Of a DNA stretch of 64,000 nt, positions 9,833 through 19,513 are shown in pieces; the stretch's first letter is position 1; each line of letters opens with the position of its first letter. Both the position numbers and the translations under genes were made by a program. The stretch lies in assembly GCF_000816185.1 (NCBI RefSeq), contig NZ_CP007770.1, positions 1,302,001 through 1,366,000 on the forward strand, written 5' to 3'. The DNA is from Campylobacter insulaenigrae NCTC 12927. Its GTDB lineage: Bacteria; Campylobacterota; Campylobacteria; Campylobacterales; Campylobacteraceae. Under the pieces are notes generated by a model, which was not told the DNA's origin, made no database searches, and saw only the letters and a program-made list of their open reading frames with translations.

Positions 9833-11173
9833 TCATTTTATAAAGTAATCTCCATCAAAACTAATCAAAGAATATTTTCTTTCACTTCCTATGCTTTGAA
9901 TGAGTTCTTTTATATCAAGGAAAATCAGACTATCAGCACCAGTATATATTCTAACCTCTTCTACATTTTTATTAGCTGAGATCAACTCTTCAAAAGTTGG
10001 CGTATCAATACCATAAGTATCAGGAAATTTAATCTCAGGACATGCAATAGCTAAGTGAATTTTTCTGGCTCCAGCTTGCCTTAGAAGTGATATGATTTTT
10101 TTAGACGTTGTTCCTCTAACAATACTGTCATCAATAACAACAATATCTTTGTCATATAAAACTTTTTTCATAGGATTTAATTTTAATTTTACTTTCAAAT
10201 TCCTTAATTCTTGAGTTGGCTCTATAAAAGTTCTCCCTACATAATGATTTCGTACTATAGCCATCTCAAGAGGTATATTAAGATACTGTGAAAATCCTAT
10301 TGCTGCACTAACTCCACTATCAGGCACTGGAATGACAAAATCAACTTTTTCTTTAAATTTTTTTGCCAATGCCTCACCCATTTTTTTACGCACCTCATAA
10401 ACACTTTTACCTTCTACTATACTATCAGGCCTTGAAAAATAAATATATTCAAAAGCACAAATTCTAGGCTCAACACTATCAAATACCTGTATGCTTTCAA
10501 ATTCACTGTTTCCTTGAGTAAAAATAATCATCTCACCAGGCATAACATCACGAATAAATTCAGCTTCTATCAAATCAAAAGCACAAGTTTCACTTGCTAC
10601 AATAAACCCTCCGTCTTTTAATTTACCTAAAGATAATGGTCTTACCCCATAAGGATCTCTCGCAACGAAAAGTTGATTTTTACTTGCAAGCATAAAACAA
10701 TATGCTCCTTTAGAGTATTTTAAAGCTTCAATAAATCTCTCTTTTAAAGACCCTTGTTTGCTTTTTGCTATTAAATGAATCACATTTTCAGTATCCATAT
10801 TAGAATGAAAAATAGCTCCATTGTCTATGAGTTCTTTTCTAATTTTTTCCTTGTTAATCAAATTTCCATTATGCACCAAAGAAATATCGCCTAAAGAACA
10901 TGTTGCTGTTACTGGTTGTGCATCTTGTAAAGAAGAATGACCAGCCGTAGAATAACGATTATGTCCTATAGCTATACTTCCTTTTAACTCAGATAGAATC
11001 TGACTATTAAAAATCTGTCCGACTTCCCCTTTTGCTTTATGGGTTTTTATATATTGACCATCGCTAACGCTAATTCCGCTTGCTTCTTGTCCACGATGCT
11101 GCATAGCAAATAAAGCATAATAAGCAAGAGTACTAGCATTTTTTGAATTAATAACTCCAACAACTGCACACAT
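9833..11173 (-). CDS. purF: Amidophosphoribosyltransferase PurF
   Basis: First committed step of purine synthesis: glutamine and PRPP to 5-phosphoribosylamine. The catalytic Cys2 follows the initiator Met (MCAVVGVIN), so the N-terminal nucleophile is exposed simply by Met removal, with no propeptide. The glutaminase half shows IGHNRYSTAG and the PRTase half the PRPP loop VVIDDSIVRGTTSK. The 446-residue length is normal. Transcribed with dapB, 1 nt upstream. Confidence 0.97.
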   Translation of the reverse strand: MCAVVGVINSKNASTLAYYALFAMQHRGQEASGISVSDGQYIKTHKAKGEVGQIFNSQILSELKGSIAIGHNRYSTAGHSSLQDAQPVTATCSLGDISLVHNGNLINKEKIRKELIDNGAIFHSNMDTENVIHLIAKSKQGSLKERFIEALKYSKGAYCFMLASKNQLFVARDPYGVRPLSLGKLKDGGFIVASETCAFDLIEAEFIRDVMPGEMIIFTQGNSEFESIQVFDSVEPRICAFEYIYFSRPDSIVEGKSVYEVRKKMGEALAKKFKEKVDFVIPVPDSGVSAAIGFSQYLNIPLEMAIVRNHYVGRTFIEPTQELRNLKVKLKLNPMKKVLYDKDIVVIDDSIVRGTTSKKIISLLRQAGARKIHLAIACPEIKFPDTYGIDTPTFEELISANKNVEEVRIYTGADSLIFLDIKELIQSIGSERKYSLISFDGDYFIK

Positions 11174-11174
11174 T

Positions 11175-11903
11175 TTAAAGTCCTAAACAATCATTGATAT
11201 CGTATAAACCATTATCTTGAGCAACTATCCACTTTGCACAACGAATTGCACCCATAGCAAAAGTTGCTCTTGAGGTCGCAGTATGATTTAATTCTATAAA
11301 TTCACCCTCATTATAAAAACCTACCCTGTGAGACCCTACAATATCACCACCTCTTAAACTCATAATTGCTATTTCATCCTTACTTCTAGCACCTATTAAT
11401 CCATCTCTTCCGCTTATTCTTACTTGATCTAAATTTAAATTTCTAGCCTTTGCTACATACTCTCCTAAGGTCATAGCAGTACCGCTTGGAGCATCTTTTT
11501 TCTTATTATGGTGCATTTCTACTATTTCTATATCAAAATCTCGCAAAATTTCACTAGCTAAAAATGAAAGCTTTTTTAAAACTGCTATACCTAAAGACAT
11601 ATTAGTAGCGTAAAGTATCGGCATAGTAATACTCGCGCTTTGTAAAAGTTCATATTGTTTTGAATTTAATCCTGTAGTACCTATAACTAAAGGTTTGGGA
11701 TTGCTTCTAGCATAAGAAATCAAATTTTCACACCCTTGAGGGGTTGAAAAATCGATAATTACATCACTTTTTTTAAAGAAAGCTTCATAATCTGATCCTT
11801 GATCAAAAAATGCACTAGCCTTAACGTCCATTTGATCTTTTAAGCAAAGATCAATTTGTATCCCCATACGTCCTTTACTTCCATGGATTCCAATATTAAT
11901 CAT
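11175..11903 (-). CDS. dapB: 4-hydroxy-tetrahydrodipicolinate reductase DapB
   Basis: NAD(P)H-dependent reductase of the lysine/diaminopimelate pathway. The 242 residues include the N-terminal nucleotide-binding motif [10 protein letters not shown] and the substrate-binding region [15 protein letters not shown] (about residues 128-143) with the catalytic His-His and Lys. First gene of a dapB-purF pair with a clear -10 element 27 nt upstream and ribosome binding site GAAAGGT. Confidence 0.97.
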   Translation of the reverse strand: MINIGIHGSKGRMGIQIDLCLKDQMDVKASAFFDQGSDYEAFFKKSDVIIDFSTPQGCENLISYARSNPKPLVIGTTGLNSKQYELLQSASITMPILYATNMSLGIAVLKKLSFLASEILRDFDIEIVEMHHNKKKDAPSGTAMTLGEYVAKARNLNLDQVRISGRDGLIGARSKDEIAIMSLRGGDIVGSHRVGFYNEGEFIELNHTATSRATFAMGAIRCAKWIVAQDNGLYDINDCLGL

Positions 11904-11930
11904 TAAACTGCACCTTTCAAATTTGAAACC

Positions 11931-11938
11931 ATTTTAGC
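11931..11938 (-). promoter_or_regulatory. Probable -10 element of dapB-purF
   Basis: Minus strand GCTAAAAT, a full gnTAnaAT match, 27 nt before the dapB start. Confidence 0.6.
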
Positions 11939-12028
11939 GTTTATTTGATTAAAAGCAACTAACAAAAATAAATAATATTCCTTAAAGTTTTTTAATTTGC
12001 AAAACCTATTTTAAAATATAAATTTATG

Positions 12029-12062
12029 AAAAAATAAATAATCCTCCTTAAGCAAGGAAGAT
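12029..12062 (-). terminator. Rho-independent terminator after trxB
   Basis: On the minus strand, just after the trxB stop, ATCTTCCTT and AAGGAGGAT form a 9-bp stem with one G-U pair and a GCTT loop, followed by TATTTATTTTTTC. Stem at 12041-12062, T-rich tail down to 12029. Confidence 0.75.
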
Positions 12063-12077
12063 TAATACTAAAAAATT

Positions 12078-13016
12078 TTAATGTAAATTTTCTATATATG
12101 CTAAAGCACTTAATGCGGCAACAGCACCATCACCTGCTGCACAAATCACCTGCTTAGGAGCATCTTTTCTTAGATCACCTGCTGCAAATAATCCCGCAAC
12201 ATTTGTTTGCATCTTAAGATCCACACTCACTTGACCACCATCTTCCATATCACATAAAAATTTACCATCATCTTGTTTTAAAATTTCATTTCTTACATTC
12301 AGGCCAACAAAAGTAAATATTCCAGGTACATCAAGTTCTCTCTTAGTGCCGTTATTCAATCCTATTTTTACTTTATTAACACCCATATTATCACCACAAA
12401 CCTCATCGACAACCGCATCAGTGATTAATTCTATTTTCTCATGTTTTTTTACTTTATCTATAGTCGAAGGGGCAGCTCTGAATTCATTTCTTCTATGAAT
12501 AAGATAAACTTTTGAGCAAATATTTGCAAGATAAAGAGCTTCTTCTAAGGCAGTATCTCCGCCTCCAAGTACTGCAACCTCTTTGTTTTTATAAAAAAAT
12601 CCATCACAAGTCGCACAAGTACTGACACCTTTACCAAAAAATTCATCTTCTCCTTTAAATCCTGCACGACGTGGTGTAGAACCAGTACATACAATAACTG
12701 CTTTGGCTAATTCACTTTTTCCACCTTCAAGCTTAATACTGAAACTTCCATCATTATTTTTAAGAATTTGCTCCACTCCCACCATCTCATGCTTTAATCC
12801 AAAACGCATACATTGTTCATTCCAAGGAGCCATAAAAGAAATTCCATCTAATACTTGAGCTACACCTGGATAATTTTCTATTTCAGAACTTGAAGTAATT
12901 TGACCACCTGGCATACCCTTTTCAAACATTGTAACTTTTTTTAAGCCGCCTCTTGTAGCATATAATCCTGCACTTAATCCAGCAGGACCACCGCCAATAA
13001 TTGCTAAATCTAACAT
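12078..13016 (-). CDS. trxB: Thioredoxin reductase TrxB
   Basis: NADPH-dependent flavoprotein that reduces TrxA. The 312-residue protein has the FAD-binding [13 protein letters not shown] at residues 8-20, the redox pair CATC near residue 135, the NADPH fold [10 protein letters not shown] and the C-terminal FAD motif GLFAAGDLR. It lies next to trxA but has its own -10 (TATAAT at 13054-13049) and a terminator after each gene, so the two may be expressed separately. Confidence 0.97.
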   Translation of the reverse strand: MLDLAIIGGGPAGLSAGLYATRGGLKKVTMFEKGMPGGQITSSSEIENYPGVAQVLDGISFMAPWNEQCMRFGLKHEMVGVEQILKNNDGSFSIKLEGGKSELAKAVIVCTGSTPRRAGFKGEDEFFGKGVSTCATCDGFFYKNKEVAVLGGGDTALEEALYLANICSKVYLIHRRNEFRAAPSTIDKVKKHEKIELITDAVVDEVCGDNMGVNKVKIGLNNGTKRELDVPGIFTFVGLNVRNEILKQDDGKFLCDMEDGGQVSVDLKMQTNVAGLFAAGDLRKDAPKQVICAAGDGAVAALSALAYIENLH

Positions 13017-13048
13017 ATTATATTCCTTAGAAAAATTATTTTGGTTAC

Positions 13049-13054
13049 ATTATA
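13049..13054 (-). promoter_or_regulatory. Probable -10 element of trxB
   Basis: Minus strand TTTGTATAATG contains a perfect TATAAT, 33 nt before the trxB start and downstream of the trxA terminator. Confidence 0.55.
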
Positions 13055-13107
13055 CAAATTTTTCTTTAATTATAAATAATAAAAATTATTAAATAGTAAA
13101 AAATAGA

Positions 13108-13130
13108 AGAAAAAGCCACATAAGTGGCTT
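13108..13130 (-). terminator. Rho-independent terminator after trxA
   Basis: Inverted repeat AAGCCAC / GTGGCTT (13113-13119 and 13124-13130) with a 4-nt loop, 7 nt beyond the trxA stop, followed on the minus strand by TTTTTC. The plus side is A-rich, consistent with a minus-strand terminator. Confidence 0.75.
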
Positions 13131-13136
13131 AAAAAA

Positions 13137-13451
13137 TTATAAAAGTGAATTTATTTTGTCAGCTAAAGCTTGTTTTGATTGTGCACCAACTAATTGATCT
13201 ACAACTTCACCATTTTTAAAGAAAATGATAGTTGGAATAGATCTTACACCAAATTCAGCCGCTAAGTCGCCTTGCTCATCTGTGTTTACTTTACAAATTT
13301 TTGCTTTACCATCAAAATCATTTGCAAGTTCATCAATCACTGGAGCAAGCATTCTACAAGGCCCACACCATGGTGCCCAAAAATCTACTAAAGCTACTCC
13401 TTCTTTTGCTTGTGCAAAATTTTCCGAAGTTAAATCAATATATTTTCCCAT
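13137..13451 (-). CDS. trxA: Thioredoxin TrxA
   Basis: 104-residue thioredoxin with the canonical active site WAPWCGPC near residue 25-32, the cis-proline segment RSIPTIIFFKNGE and the usual length. Electron donor for peroxiredoxins such as Bcp and for ribonucleotide reductase. Preceded by a strong ribosome binding site AAAGGAG. A -10 near match (AATAAAAT at 13487-13480) lies upstream. Confidence 0.97.
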   Translation of the reverse strand: MGKYIDLTSENFAQAKEGVALVDFWAPWCGPCRMLAPVIDELANDFDGKAKICKVNTDEQGDLAAEFGVRSIPTIIFFKNGEVVDQLVGAQSKQALADKINSLL

Positions 13452-13507
13452 TATATTTCTCCTTTATTTATTTTATGGAATTTTATTACATTAAGATAAA
13501 TGCTGTC

Positions 13508-13852
13508 TTAATAACTAACATTTTCAATGAGTTTTATATCATCTTTATATATACAAAGTAAATCTAATTGATAATTTTTATCGCACATATGTTTCATAAA
13601 GTAATATTTTACTGTTTTAACAAGTTTCATATATTTTTTATGATCTAATCTATAACTTACTTCGTAGTTGCCTTTAGTAGTCTTTACTTCTATGAAATGC
13701 AATATTTCGTTTTTAATCGCAATAATATCAATCTCACCAAACTTAGAAGAAAAATTTCTTTCTAAAATTTCAAAACCTAAATTTTTCAGATAAACACAAG
13801 CTAAATTTTCACCTTCGATGCCAAGAATATAAGATTTCATTCCCATAATCAA
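13508..13852 (-). CDS. UPF0102 (YraN) family nuclease-like protein
   Basis: 114-residue protein with the YraN/UPF0102 core of a PD-(D/E)xK nuclease fold: GENLACVYLKNLGFEIL, then FGEIDIIA with the Asp and HFIEVKTT giving the E-x-K pair. No activity is established for this widely conserved family. Start overlaps the hom stop by 4 nt (ATGA), indicating coupling. The family call is firm; the function is unknown. Confidence 0.88.
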   Translation of the reverse strand: MIMGMKSYILGIEGENLACVYLKNLGFEILERNFSSKFGEIDIIAIKNEILHFIEVKTTKGNYEVSYRLDHKKYMKLVKTVKYYFMKHMCDKNYQLDLLCIYKDDIKLIENVSY

Positions 13853-15102
13853 TCTTCAATTCTCATCATAAAAATTTCATCTTGAATAAAATCTTGCTTT
13901 TTTAATTTTTCTATTAAAAATTGTATATTATTTTCATAAGTCTTATGGGTAATAAAAAATACAATACTACAATCATCATTTTCTTTCTTAGGTTTTTGCA
14001 AGAAAATATCAATTGAAATTTGATGGTCGCTCATAAGCTGTGTAATCTTTGATAAAACTCCTATTTTATCTAAAACTTTCAATCTTAAATAATATTGAGT
14101 GTTAATTTTTTCTTTATCTAACAGTTGATAGGAAGTACTATTTAAATAACCGAACATGGCACTACTTTTTTCTTTTCTTGCAATATCAATTAAATCAGCT
14201 ACAACCGCACTTGCAGTAGCCATCCCTCCGGCGCCAGCTCCATAATATAAACTTTCTCCTAAAATATCTCCAAAAATACTTATAGCATTCATAACCCCAT
14301 CAACTTTAGCAAGCATTTTATTTTTATTTATCAAAACAGGATGTACCCGAAGTTCAATTTTTTTATTTTGAATTTTAGCTATACCTAAATGTTTAATAAC
14401 ATAATCAAATTCCTTAGCAAAATAAATATCTTCTTTACCTATTTTACTAATACCTTCAATTAAAATTTCTTCAGGTTTTGCTTTTAAGCCATAAGCAATA
14501 TTAGCTAAAATTAGCAATTTATATGCAGCATCAAAACCCTCTATATCAAATGTAGGATCAGCTTCAGCATAACCTAAGTCTTGTGCTTTTTTTAATGCTT
14601 CATGAAAACTTAATCTTTCTAAAGCCATTTTACTTAAAATATAATTACTAGTTCCATTTAATATCCCTTTGATAGAAAGAATATTATTTGCACTCAATCC
14701 TTCTTTTAAAATTTTAATTATAGGAATACCACCTGCCACACTTGCTTCATAACCAAAAGCTGAATTTTTAGCTAATTTTTCAAGCTCACATCCATAATAG
14801 GCTAACAAAGCTTTATTAGCAGTCACAACAGCTTTTTTCTTTTTTAAAATTTTAGAAATTACCTCAAAAGGAAATTCCACACCGCCCATTAATTCTACAA
14901 AAACATCAATATCATCACGGTTTAAAATTGTATCAACATCATTTACAATAGGTATCAAAGCATCATTTTTTTGTGTTCTTGCTAAAGATATAACTGGTAT
15001 AATCTCTTCGTCACATCTAGCTTTGATAAGTTCTTGATTATCAAGCAAAGTTTTTGCTACAGCGCTACCAACAGTTCCATAGCCCAAAATTGCAATTTTC
15101 AT
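13849..15102 (-). CDS. hom: Homoserine dehydrogenase
   Basis: Reduces aspartate semialdehyde to homoserine for methionine and threonine synthesis. The 417-residue protein has an N-terminal Rossmann motif GYGTVGSAVA, the catalytic domain with LNGTSNYIL and GYAEADPTFDIEGFDAAYKL (about 170-200), and a C-terminal ACT domain (about 345-417, YYLRLKVLDKIGVLSKITQLM) for feedback control. It sits 2 nt from the upstream aminotransferase and overlaps the UPF0102 gene. Confidence 0.96.
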   Translation of the reverse strand: MKIAILGYGTVGSAVAKTLLDNQELIKARCDEEIIPVISLARTQKNDALIPIVNDVDTILNRDDIDVFVELMGGVEFPFEVISKILKKKKAVVTANKALLAYYGCELEKLAKNSAFGYEASVAGGIPIIKILKEGLSANNILSIKGILNGTSNYILSKMALERLSFHEALKKAQDLGYAEADPTFDIEGFDAAYKLLILANIAYGLKAKPEEILIEGISKIGKEDIYFAKEFDYVIKHLGIAKIQNKKIELRVHPVLINKNKMLAKVDGVMNAISIFGDILGESLYYGAGAGGMATASAVVADLIDIARKEKSSAMFGYLNSTSYQLLDKEKINTQYYLRLKVLDKIGVLSKITQLMSDHQISIDIFLQKPKKENDDCSIVFFITHKTYENNIQFLIEKLKKQDFIQDEIFMMRIED

Positions 15103-15104
15103 TT

Positions 15105-16307
15105 TTAATCTTTTAAATACCTCTTAATATTTCTAGCTGCTTGACGAATGCGATTTTCATTCTCTATCAAAGCAATTCTTACATATTCATCACCTGCTTC
15201 ACCAAAACCAATACCTGGACTTACCGCGACATTAGCTTTTTGTAAAATTTGTTTTGAAAATTCCATACTTCCAAGATGAGCTTTATTTAAAGGGAGTTTA
15301 GCCCAAACAAACATACTAGCATTAGGTTTTTTTAAATTCCACCCTGCTTGTTCAAATGATTCAATCAAAACATCCAATCGTTTAGCATAAACTGATCTAA
15401 TAGTCTCAACACAAGATTGATCCCCATCTAAAGCAATAATAGCGGCTACTTGTATAGGTGTATACATACCATAGTCAAACCATGATTTTATTTTTTTAAG
15501 AGCACCAATTAAACGTTTATTTCCCACCATAAAACCCACACGCCATCCTGCCATATTATAAGATTTTGAAAGAGTATAAGTCTCTACTGCTACATCTTTT
15601 GCTCCATCAACTTCAAAAATTGAAGGTGTTTTATAAGAACCAAAAGTCAAATCTGCATAAGCAATATCAGAAATAATATAAAATCTTTCTTTTCGTGCTA
15701 AAGCAACCAATCTTTCATAAAAACTCTTTTCAACTGTTACTGTAGTGGGATTATGTGGAAAATTAACAACTACATATTTTGGACGAGGCAAACTCTCATA
15801 TAATGTCTTTTGTAAATTTTCAAAAAAAGTATTTTCATTTAATTCATAATTTTCATTAAAATCAAAATTCATCGTTGCAACATTACCACCTGCTATGATA
15901 AAAGCTTGCGTATGTATAGGATAAGCTGGTGTTGGTACTACAGCGACATCCCCAGGATTAATAATCGCTCTAGCTAAATTAACAAAGCCTTCTTTTGATC
16001 CCATGGTTGCAACCACTTCACTTTCAGGATCTAAATCAACATTATACTTGTTTTTATACCACCTACAAATGGCAAGTCTTAATTTATATATGCCAATAGA
16101 AGCTGAGTAACCTGAAGTTTTATCTTTATTAGCGCTTTCACAAAGTTTATCTATAATATGTTGTGGAGTTTTACCGTCTGGATTTCCCATAGAAAAATCT
16201 ATAATATCCTCTCCTGATCTTCTAGCTGCCATTTTAATGGCATTGACTTCTGAAAAAACATAGTTTGGGAGTCTTTCTATAGTATTAAAATGAATCTCTT
16301 CAAACAT
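15105..16307 (-). CDS. AlaC-like PLP aminotransferase
   Basis: Class I/II aminotransferase, 400 residues. The N-terminus (LPNYVFSEVNAIKMAARR, then DIIDFSMGNPDG) is typical of the AlaC (YfdZ) subgroup, glutamate-pyruvate transaminases. The PLP lysine lies in TYTLSKSYNMAGWRVGF. Its position directly before hom makes a role in the aspartate-family pathway possible, such as an aspartate or diaminopimelate aminotransferase. Substrate cannot be fixed from sequence alone, so I give no symbol. Confidence 0.88.
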   Translation of the reverse strand: MFEEIHFNTIERLPNYVFSEVNAIKMAARRSGEDIIDFSMGNPDGKTPQHIIDKLCESANKDKTSGYSASIGIYKLRLAICRWYKNKYNVDLDPESEVVATMGSKEGFVNLARAIINPGDVAVVPTPAYPIHTQAFIIAGGNVATMNFDFNENYELNENTFFENLQKTLYESLPRPKYVVVNFPHNPTTVTVEKSFYERLVALARKERFYIISDIAYADLTFGSYKTPSIFEVDGAKDVAVETYTLSKSYNMAGWRVGFMVGNKRLIGALKKIKSWFDYGMYTPIQVAAIIALDGDQSCVETIRSVYAKRLDVLIESFEQAGWNLKKPNASMFVWAKLPLNKAHLGSMEFSKQILQKANVAVSPGIGFGEAGDEYVRIALIENENRIRQAARNIKRYLKD

Positions 16308-16317
16308 TATTCACTCC

Positions 16318-17124
16318 TTATTTTCTTAGATAAATTTTTAAACCTCTTTTTATATTATCTAAACTAAACATATCTCCTATAATAGCATATTTTGCGCCAA
16401 GTGGAATATTTAAAATAATATCATTTTGCTTATAGGTATTTTCTACGCCTTGAATAAAATTTAAATTCTTATCTAAAAATTGAATTTTACAAAACCAAGA
16501 ATCGTAATTATGAGCGCCTAGTTCTAAAGTTTTAGCACCTTGTAAATCTACTATATATTCTCTTAAAGGTTTTTGTAATTGAACAAAAGTATTCAATGGT
16601 ATTTGAGTGTTTACTTTTGCTTTAACTTTAGAAAAATCAAGCTCATATTCATAGTGTATTTCTGAAATTTTAGAAATATCTTTAATAAAAACTAAATTTG
16701 CAAGCAAAGCTTTGTAAAAAACTCCAGGATCAAGCATATATTGTGAATCAAGTGAAAGTTTATAGGTAATATAATTTTCTCTTAATGTAAATTCTATAGG
16801 GATAAAATATACATAACCTAATTCATTCAAAGTATCATTAATAATTTTAAAAAAAATAACAGCATCAGCTTGAGCTTTAAAAGAAAAATTTATTTTTTTT
16901 GGCTCATTGAAAATAAAATTTGACAACGCATTTGTTTTTAGTATCTGAGAAATTGTATAGATATCAACATTGCCGTAATTATCTTTATACGAATTTTTCG
17001 CAAAAAGTAATTCTAATTTTGCATTTTTAGAATTATCATTAACTATGTGTTTAGCTACTTCTAAAGCACTTAATGCAAATAAATTTATACTAAAAATTAT
17101 CAAACAAAAGAAAATTTTTACCAT
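16318..17124 (-). CDS. Secreted protein of unknown function
   Basis: 268 residues with a clear signal peptide (MVKIFFCLIIFSINLFALSA, cleavage near residue 20). I recognise no family; it corresponds by position to Cj0151c of C. jejuni. The mature part is about 250 residues, predicted beta-rich, with two cysteines at most. Its start overlaps the end of the RodZ-like gene by 7 nt, so the two are co-translated and may act together in the envelope (inferred). Confidence 0.8.
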   Translation of the reverse strand: MVKIFFCLIIFSINLFALSALEVAKHIVNDNSKNAKLELLFAKNSYKDNYGNVDIYTISQILKTNALSNFIFNEPKKINFSFKAQADAVIFFKIINDTLNELGYVYFIPIEFTLRENYITYKLSLDSQYMLDPGVFYKALLANLVFIKDISKISEIHYEYELDFSKVKAKVNTQIPLNTFVQLQKPLREYIVDLQGAKTLELGAHNYDSWFCKIQFLDKNLNFIQGVENTYKQNDIILNIPLGAKYAIIGDMFSLDNIKRGLKIYLRK

Positions 17125-18002
17125 AATTTCCCTCTATTTTCTTTAATAAATTCAGCCTTAGTAATTTGCCTAATCTTTCCATCTTTTATTATCAAAAATT
17201 TAGAAATACCGTTTTTAAAATCTAAAATATTATTATTTTCATCATTTAAAGAAAAAGCTGCATGTCCTGTAGTAATTAACATATCTTTTTTCAAAGAAAG
17301 TACATAGTCATTTTTAATTATTTTAGAATTTTTTTGAAAAGTTTTTAAATCAACCATTCCTAACCATAGTTCTGCACTCGGCTTGATAATACTTTCTTCT
17401 AGCATAGGCAATTTTTCAGTATCTTTAACATCCATATTTTCTTTTACTATGCTTGTATTATCATCAAATACATCCAATGATTCAAGACTATCTTTTTCAT
17501 TTATATTTAAATCATTTTTAGTCAAATTTTCCTCTATAAAATATTCTTGTATAGATAAATTTGAGGAGTTTTCATCGTTTGTTTCTTCAATTATAATCTG
17601 TTCTTGATTTAAAACATTTGTTGTATTATCATCTATCATCGAACTTTCAAAAAATCTAGAGACTCCAAAAGCCCCAAGAATTATCAATACAACGATAATA
17701 ATAACAACAAAAAACCAAAAATATGAACCTTTTTTAGTATAAGAACTCATTCTTGGACAAACTTGAGCATGGTTTTTTTTCTCTGCCCCATTCTCAATAA
17801 GATATGCTTGATATTCTTCTAAAAAATCCGTAAAATCAAGTTCATATTCTCTTTGTAAAATTTTAATAAATCCATTGATATTAAAACGAGATAGAGACTT
17901 AAAATCTTTTTTTATAATAAACTCAAGACAAATTTTTTCTATCTGTGTTCTTTTTTGAACTTCTACTAAATTTAAATCTTCTAACTTTTTCCAACTATCC
18001 AT
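17118..18002 (-). CDS. RodZ-like membrane protein
   Basis: 294 residues. Residues about 8-75 match the HTH_25 cytoplasmic domain of RodZ (VEVQKRTQIEKICLEFI, then FNINGFIKILQREYELDF and LEEYQAYL). Then come a polar linker, one membrane helix at about 93-115, an acidic Asn/Glu-rich periplasmic stretch (about 120-200) and a small C-terminal domain (about 210-294, LWLGMVDLKTF) in the position of the RodZ periplasmic domain. RodZ links MreB to the cell-wall machinery. Usually annotated as a hypothetical membrane protein (Cj0152c type). Overlaps rlmB by 8 nt. The domain order is seen; the role is inferred. Confidence 0.75.
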   Translation of the reverse strand: MDSWKKLEDLNLVEVQKRTQIEKICLEFIIKKDFKSLSRFNINGFIKILQREYELDFTDFLEEYQAYLIENGAEKKNHAQVCPRMSSYTKKGSYFWFFVVIIIVVLIILGAFGVSRFFESSMIDDNTTNVLNQEQIIIEETNDENSSNLSIQEYFIEENLTKNDLNINEKDSLESLDVFDDNTSIVKENMDVKDTEKLPMLEESIIKPSAELWLGMVDLKTFQKNSKIIKNDYVLSLKKDMLITTGHAAFSLNDENNNILDFKNGISKFLIIKDGKIRQITKAEFIKENRGKLW

Positions 18003-18675
18003 TGATCATCCTATCACAAAGTATCGCAAATGCCGCACTTACATTTAAACTATCAAAGTCATTATGCATTTTTATTCCCACACATTCATCGCATTTTTTC
18101 AAAATTTTAGATGGTATCCCAAAACCTTCACTTCCCATAATCAAAACTTTTTTGTCTTTAGGTGTAATTTGATGGATATTATTGCCACCACTTGCACTTG
18201 CATAAATATAAAATCCTTTTTGTTTTAATTCATTTATCATATTTAATATATCATCATTTAAAGCTATTTTCATATCTAAAGCTGCACCGCTACTAGTTCT
18301 AATCACACCATCTACAGCTACACTCTTAGTTGCTAAAATCACACCTTCAGCACCCAAAGCATAAGCGCTTCTAATAATAGCTCCAATATTTCCAACATCG
18401 CTAATATTATACAAAATAACAATAAAATTTTTGTCTTTTAGCTCATTAAATTCACAAAAATCAAATTCTTTAATATCCATTAAAAAACCTTGATGATTAC
18501 CGCCTCTAGCTAAACTTTGAGCGTTTTTAAAATCAAGTTTTTTAATTTTTTTAGAGCATTTGGTTATTTTTGTAAATTCACTTTTTTCGCATTCTTTTGC
18601 TAAAAAAATTTCATTGATTTTGTCTTTATGTTTTTCTAAAATATAAAAAAATACTTGTTTACCATAAACTATCAT
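17995..18675 (-). CDS. rlmB: SpoU/TrmH-family 23S rRNA 2'-O-methyltransferase
   Basis: 226-residue SPOUT methyltransferase. Conserved motifs are NISDVGNIGAIIRSAYALGAEGVI (motif 1), the MGSEGFGIPS knot segment and the C-terminal DSLNVSAAFAILCDR. The best family fit is RlmB, which methylates G2251 of 23S rRNA, but other TrmH-like specificities cannot be excluded. It lies in a cluster with rsmI, rpmE and rsmE, all ribosome-related. Confidence 0.88.
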   Translation of the reverse strand: MIVYGKQVFFYILEKHKDKINEIFLAKECEKSEFTKITKCSKKIKKLDFKNAQSLARGGNHQGFLMDIKEFDFCEFNELKDKNFIVILYNISDVGNIGAIIRSAYALGAEGVILATKSVAVDGVIRTSSGAALDMKIALNDDILNMINELKQKGFYIYASASGGNNIHQITPKDKKVLIMGSEGFGIPSKILKKCDECVGIKMHNDFDSLNVSAAFAILCDRMING

Positions 18676-18694
18676 TTGTCAATAATAACTAAAT

Positions 18695-19513
18695 TCAACT
18701 TAAAAGCAGTTTTTGATAATTTTCTTTTGGTGACTTTGCATTTATTTTTGAAAGCAGTTTAGATTTAACTTTAAGAGGCAAATCAAGCTCTAAAATATCT
18801 TCTTCACACAAAATATTTTGATGAAATTGGTCTATTTTTGGTGCAATTACTACACACCATTCACCTCTTAAATCCATATTTTTAAGATTTTCTAAAACTT
18901 TGCACGCATTAGCTTTAAATTTACTTTCAAACTTTTTTGTCGCTTCTTTTATTATAAAAACTTCTCTAAGAGAATCTATATTGCTGATTTCTTCTATGAG
19001 ATTAATTATTCTAGTAGGAGCTTCATAGATTATACTAGGGTAAGGATTTAACATCAATTTTTCTATATCTTTTTTTCTCTGAGCACCCTTATTTGCCAAA
19101 AACCCCATAAAAATAAATTCTTTTAAACAAAGACCACTAGAAACCAAAGCAAGCAAAGCTGCATTAGATCCTGATAAAACTTCATATTTTATATTATTTT
19201 TTATAGCATATTCAATTAAAATCTGTCCAGGATCACTAATACCTGGCATGCCTGCATCACTCATATAAACAACATCTTCTTCAAAAAAATCTTTATCAAT
19301 TGAATTTAAAAAAGTTTTTTCATTATGAGTATGAAAAGCTAAAATTTTAAGTGGCTTTATAGCAACATTAAATCTGTTATTAAGTAAATTAATCAAAGAT
19401 TTACAAACTCTCGTGTCTTCACACAAAAAGAGCTTGCATTTTTGTAAGATTTCTAAAGAATGGAATGAAATATCGTTTAAATTTCCTATGGGAGTAGGAA
19501 CAAAATAAAGCAT
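18695..19513 (-). CDS. rsmI: 16S rRNA 2'-O-methyltransferase RsmI
   Basis: Methylates C1402 of 16S rRNA. 272 residues with the tetrapyrrole-methylase-like fold: PTPIGNLNDIS at the N-terminus, LCEDTRVCKSL, and MSDAGMPGISDPG (about residues 83-95), followed by LSGSNAALLAL. The start codon shares a base with the rpmE stop at 19513, so translation is coupled to the ribosomal protein gene. Confidence 0.96.
   Translation of the reverse strand: MLYFVPTPIGNLNDISFHSLEILQKCKLFLCEDTRVCKSLINLLNNRFNVAIKPLKILAFHTHNEKTFLNSIDKDFFEEDVVYMSDAGMPGISDPGQILIEYAIKNNIKYEVLSGSNAALLALVSSGLCLKEFIFMGFLANKGAQRKKDIEKLMLNPYPSIIYEAPTRIINLIEEISNIDSLREVFIIKEATKKFESKFKANACKVLENLKNMDLRGEWCVVIAPKIDQFHQNILCEEDILELDLPLKVKSKLLSKINAKSPKENYQKLLLS

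Noticed and set aside
13225-13561. Plus-strand frames opposite trxA
   Set aside because: Shadows of the well-supported trxA gene.
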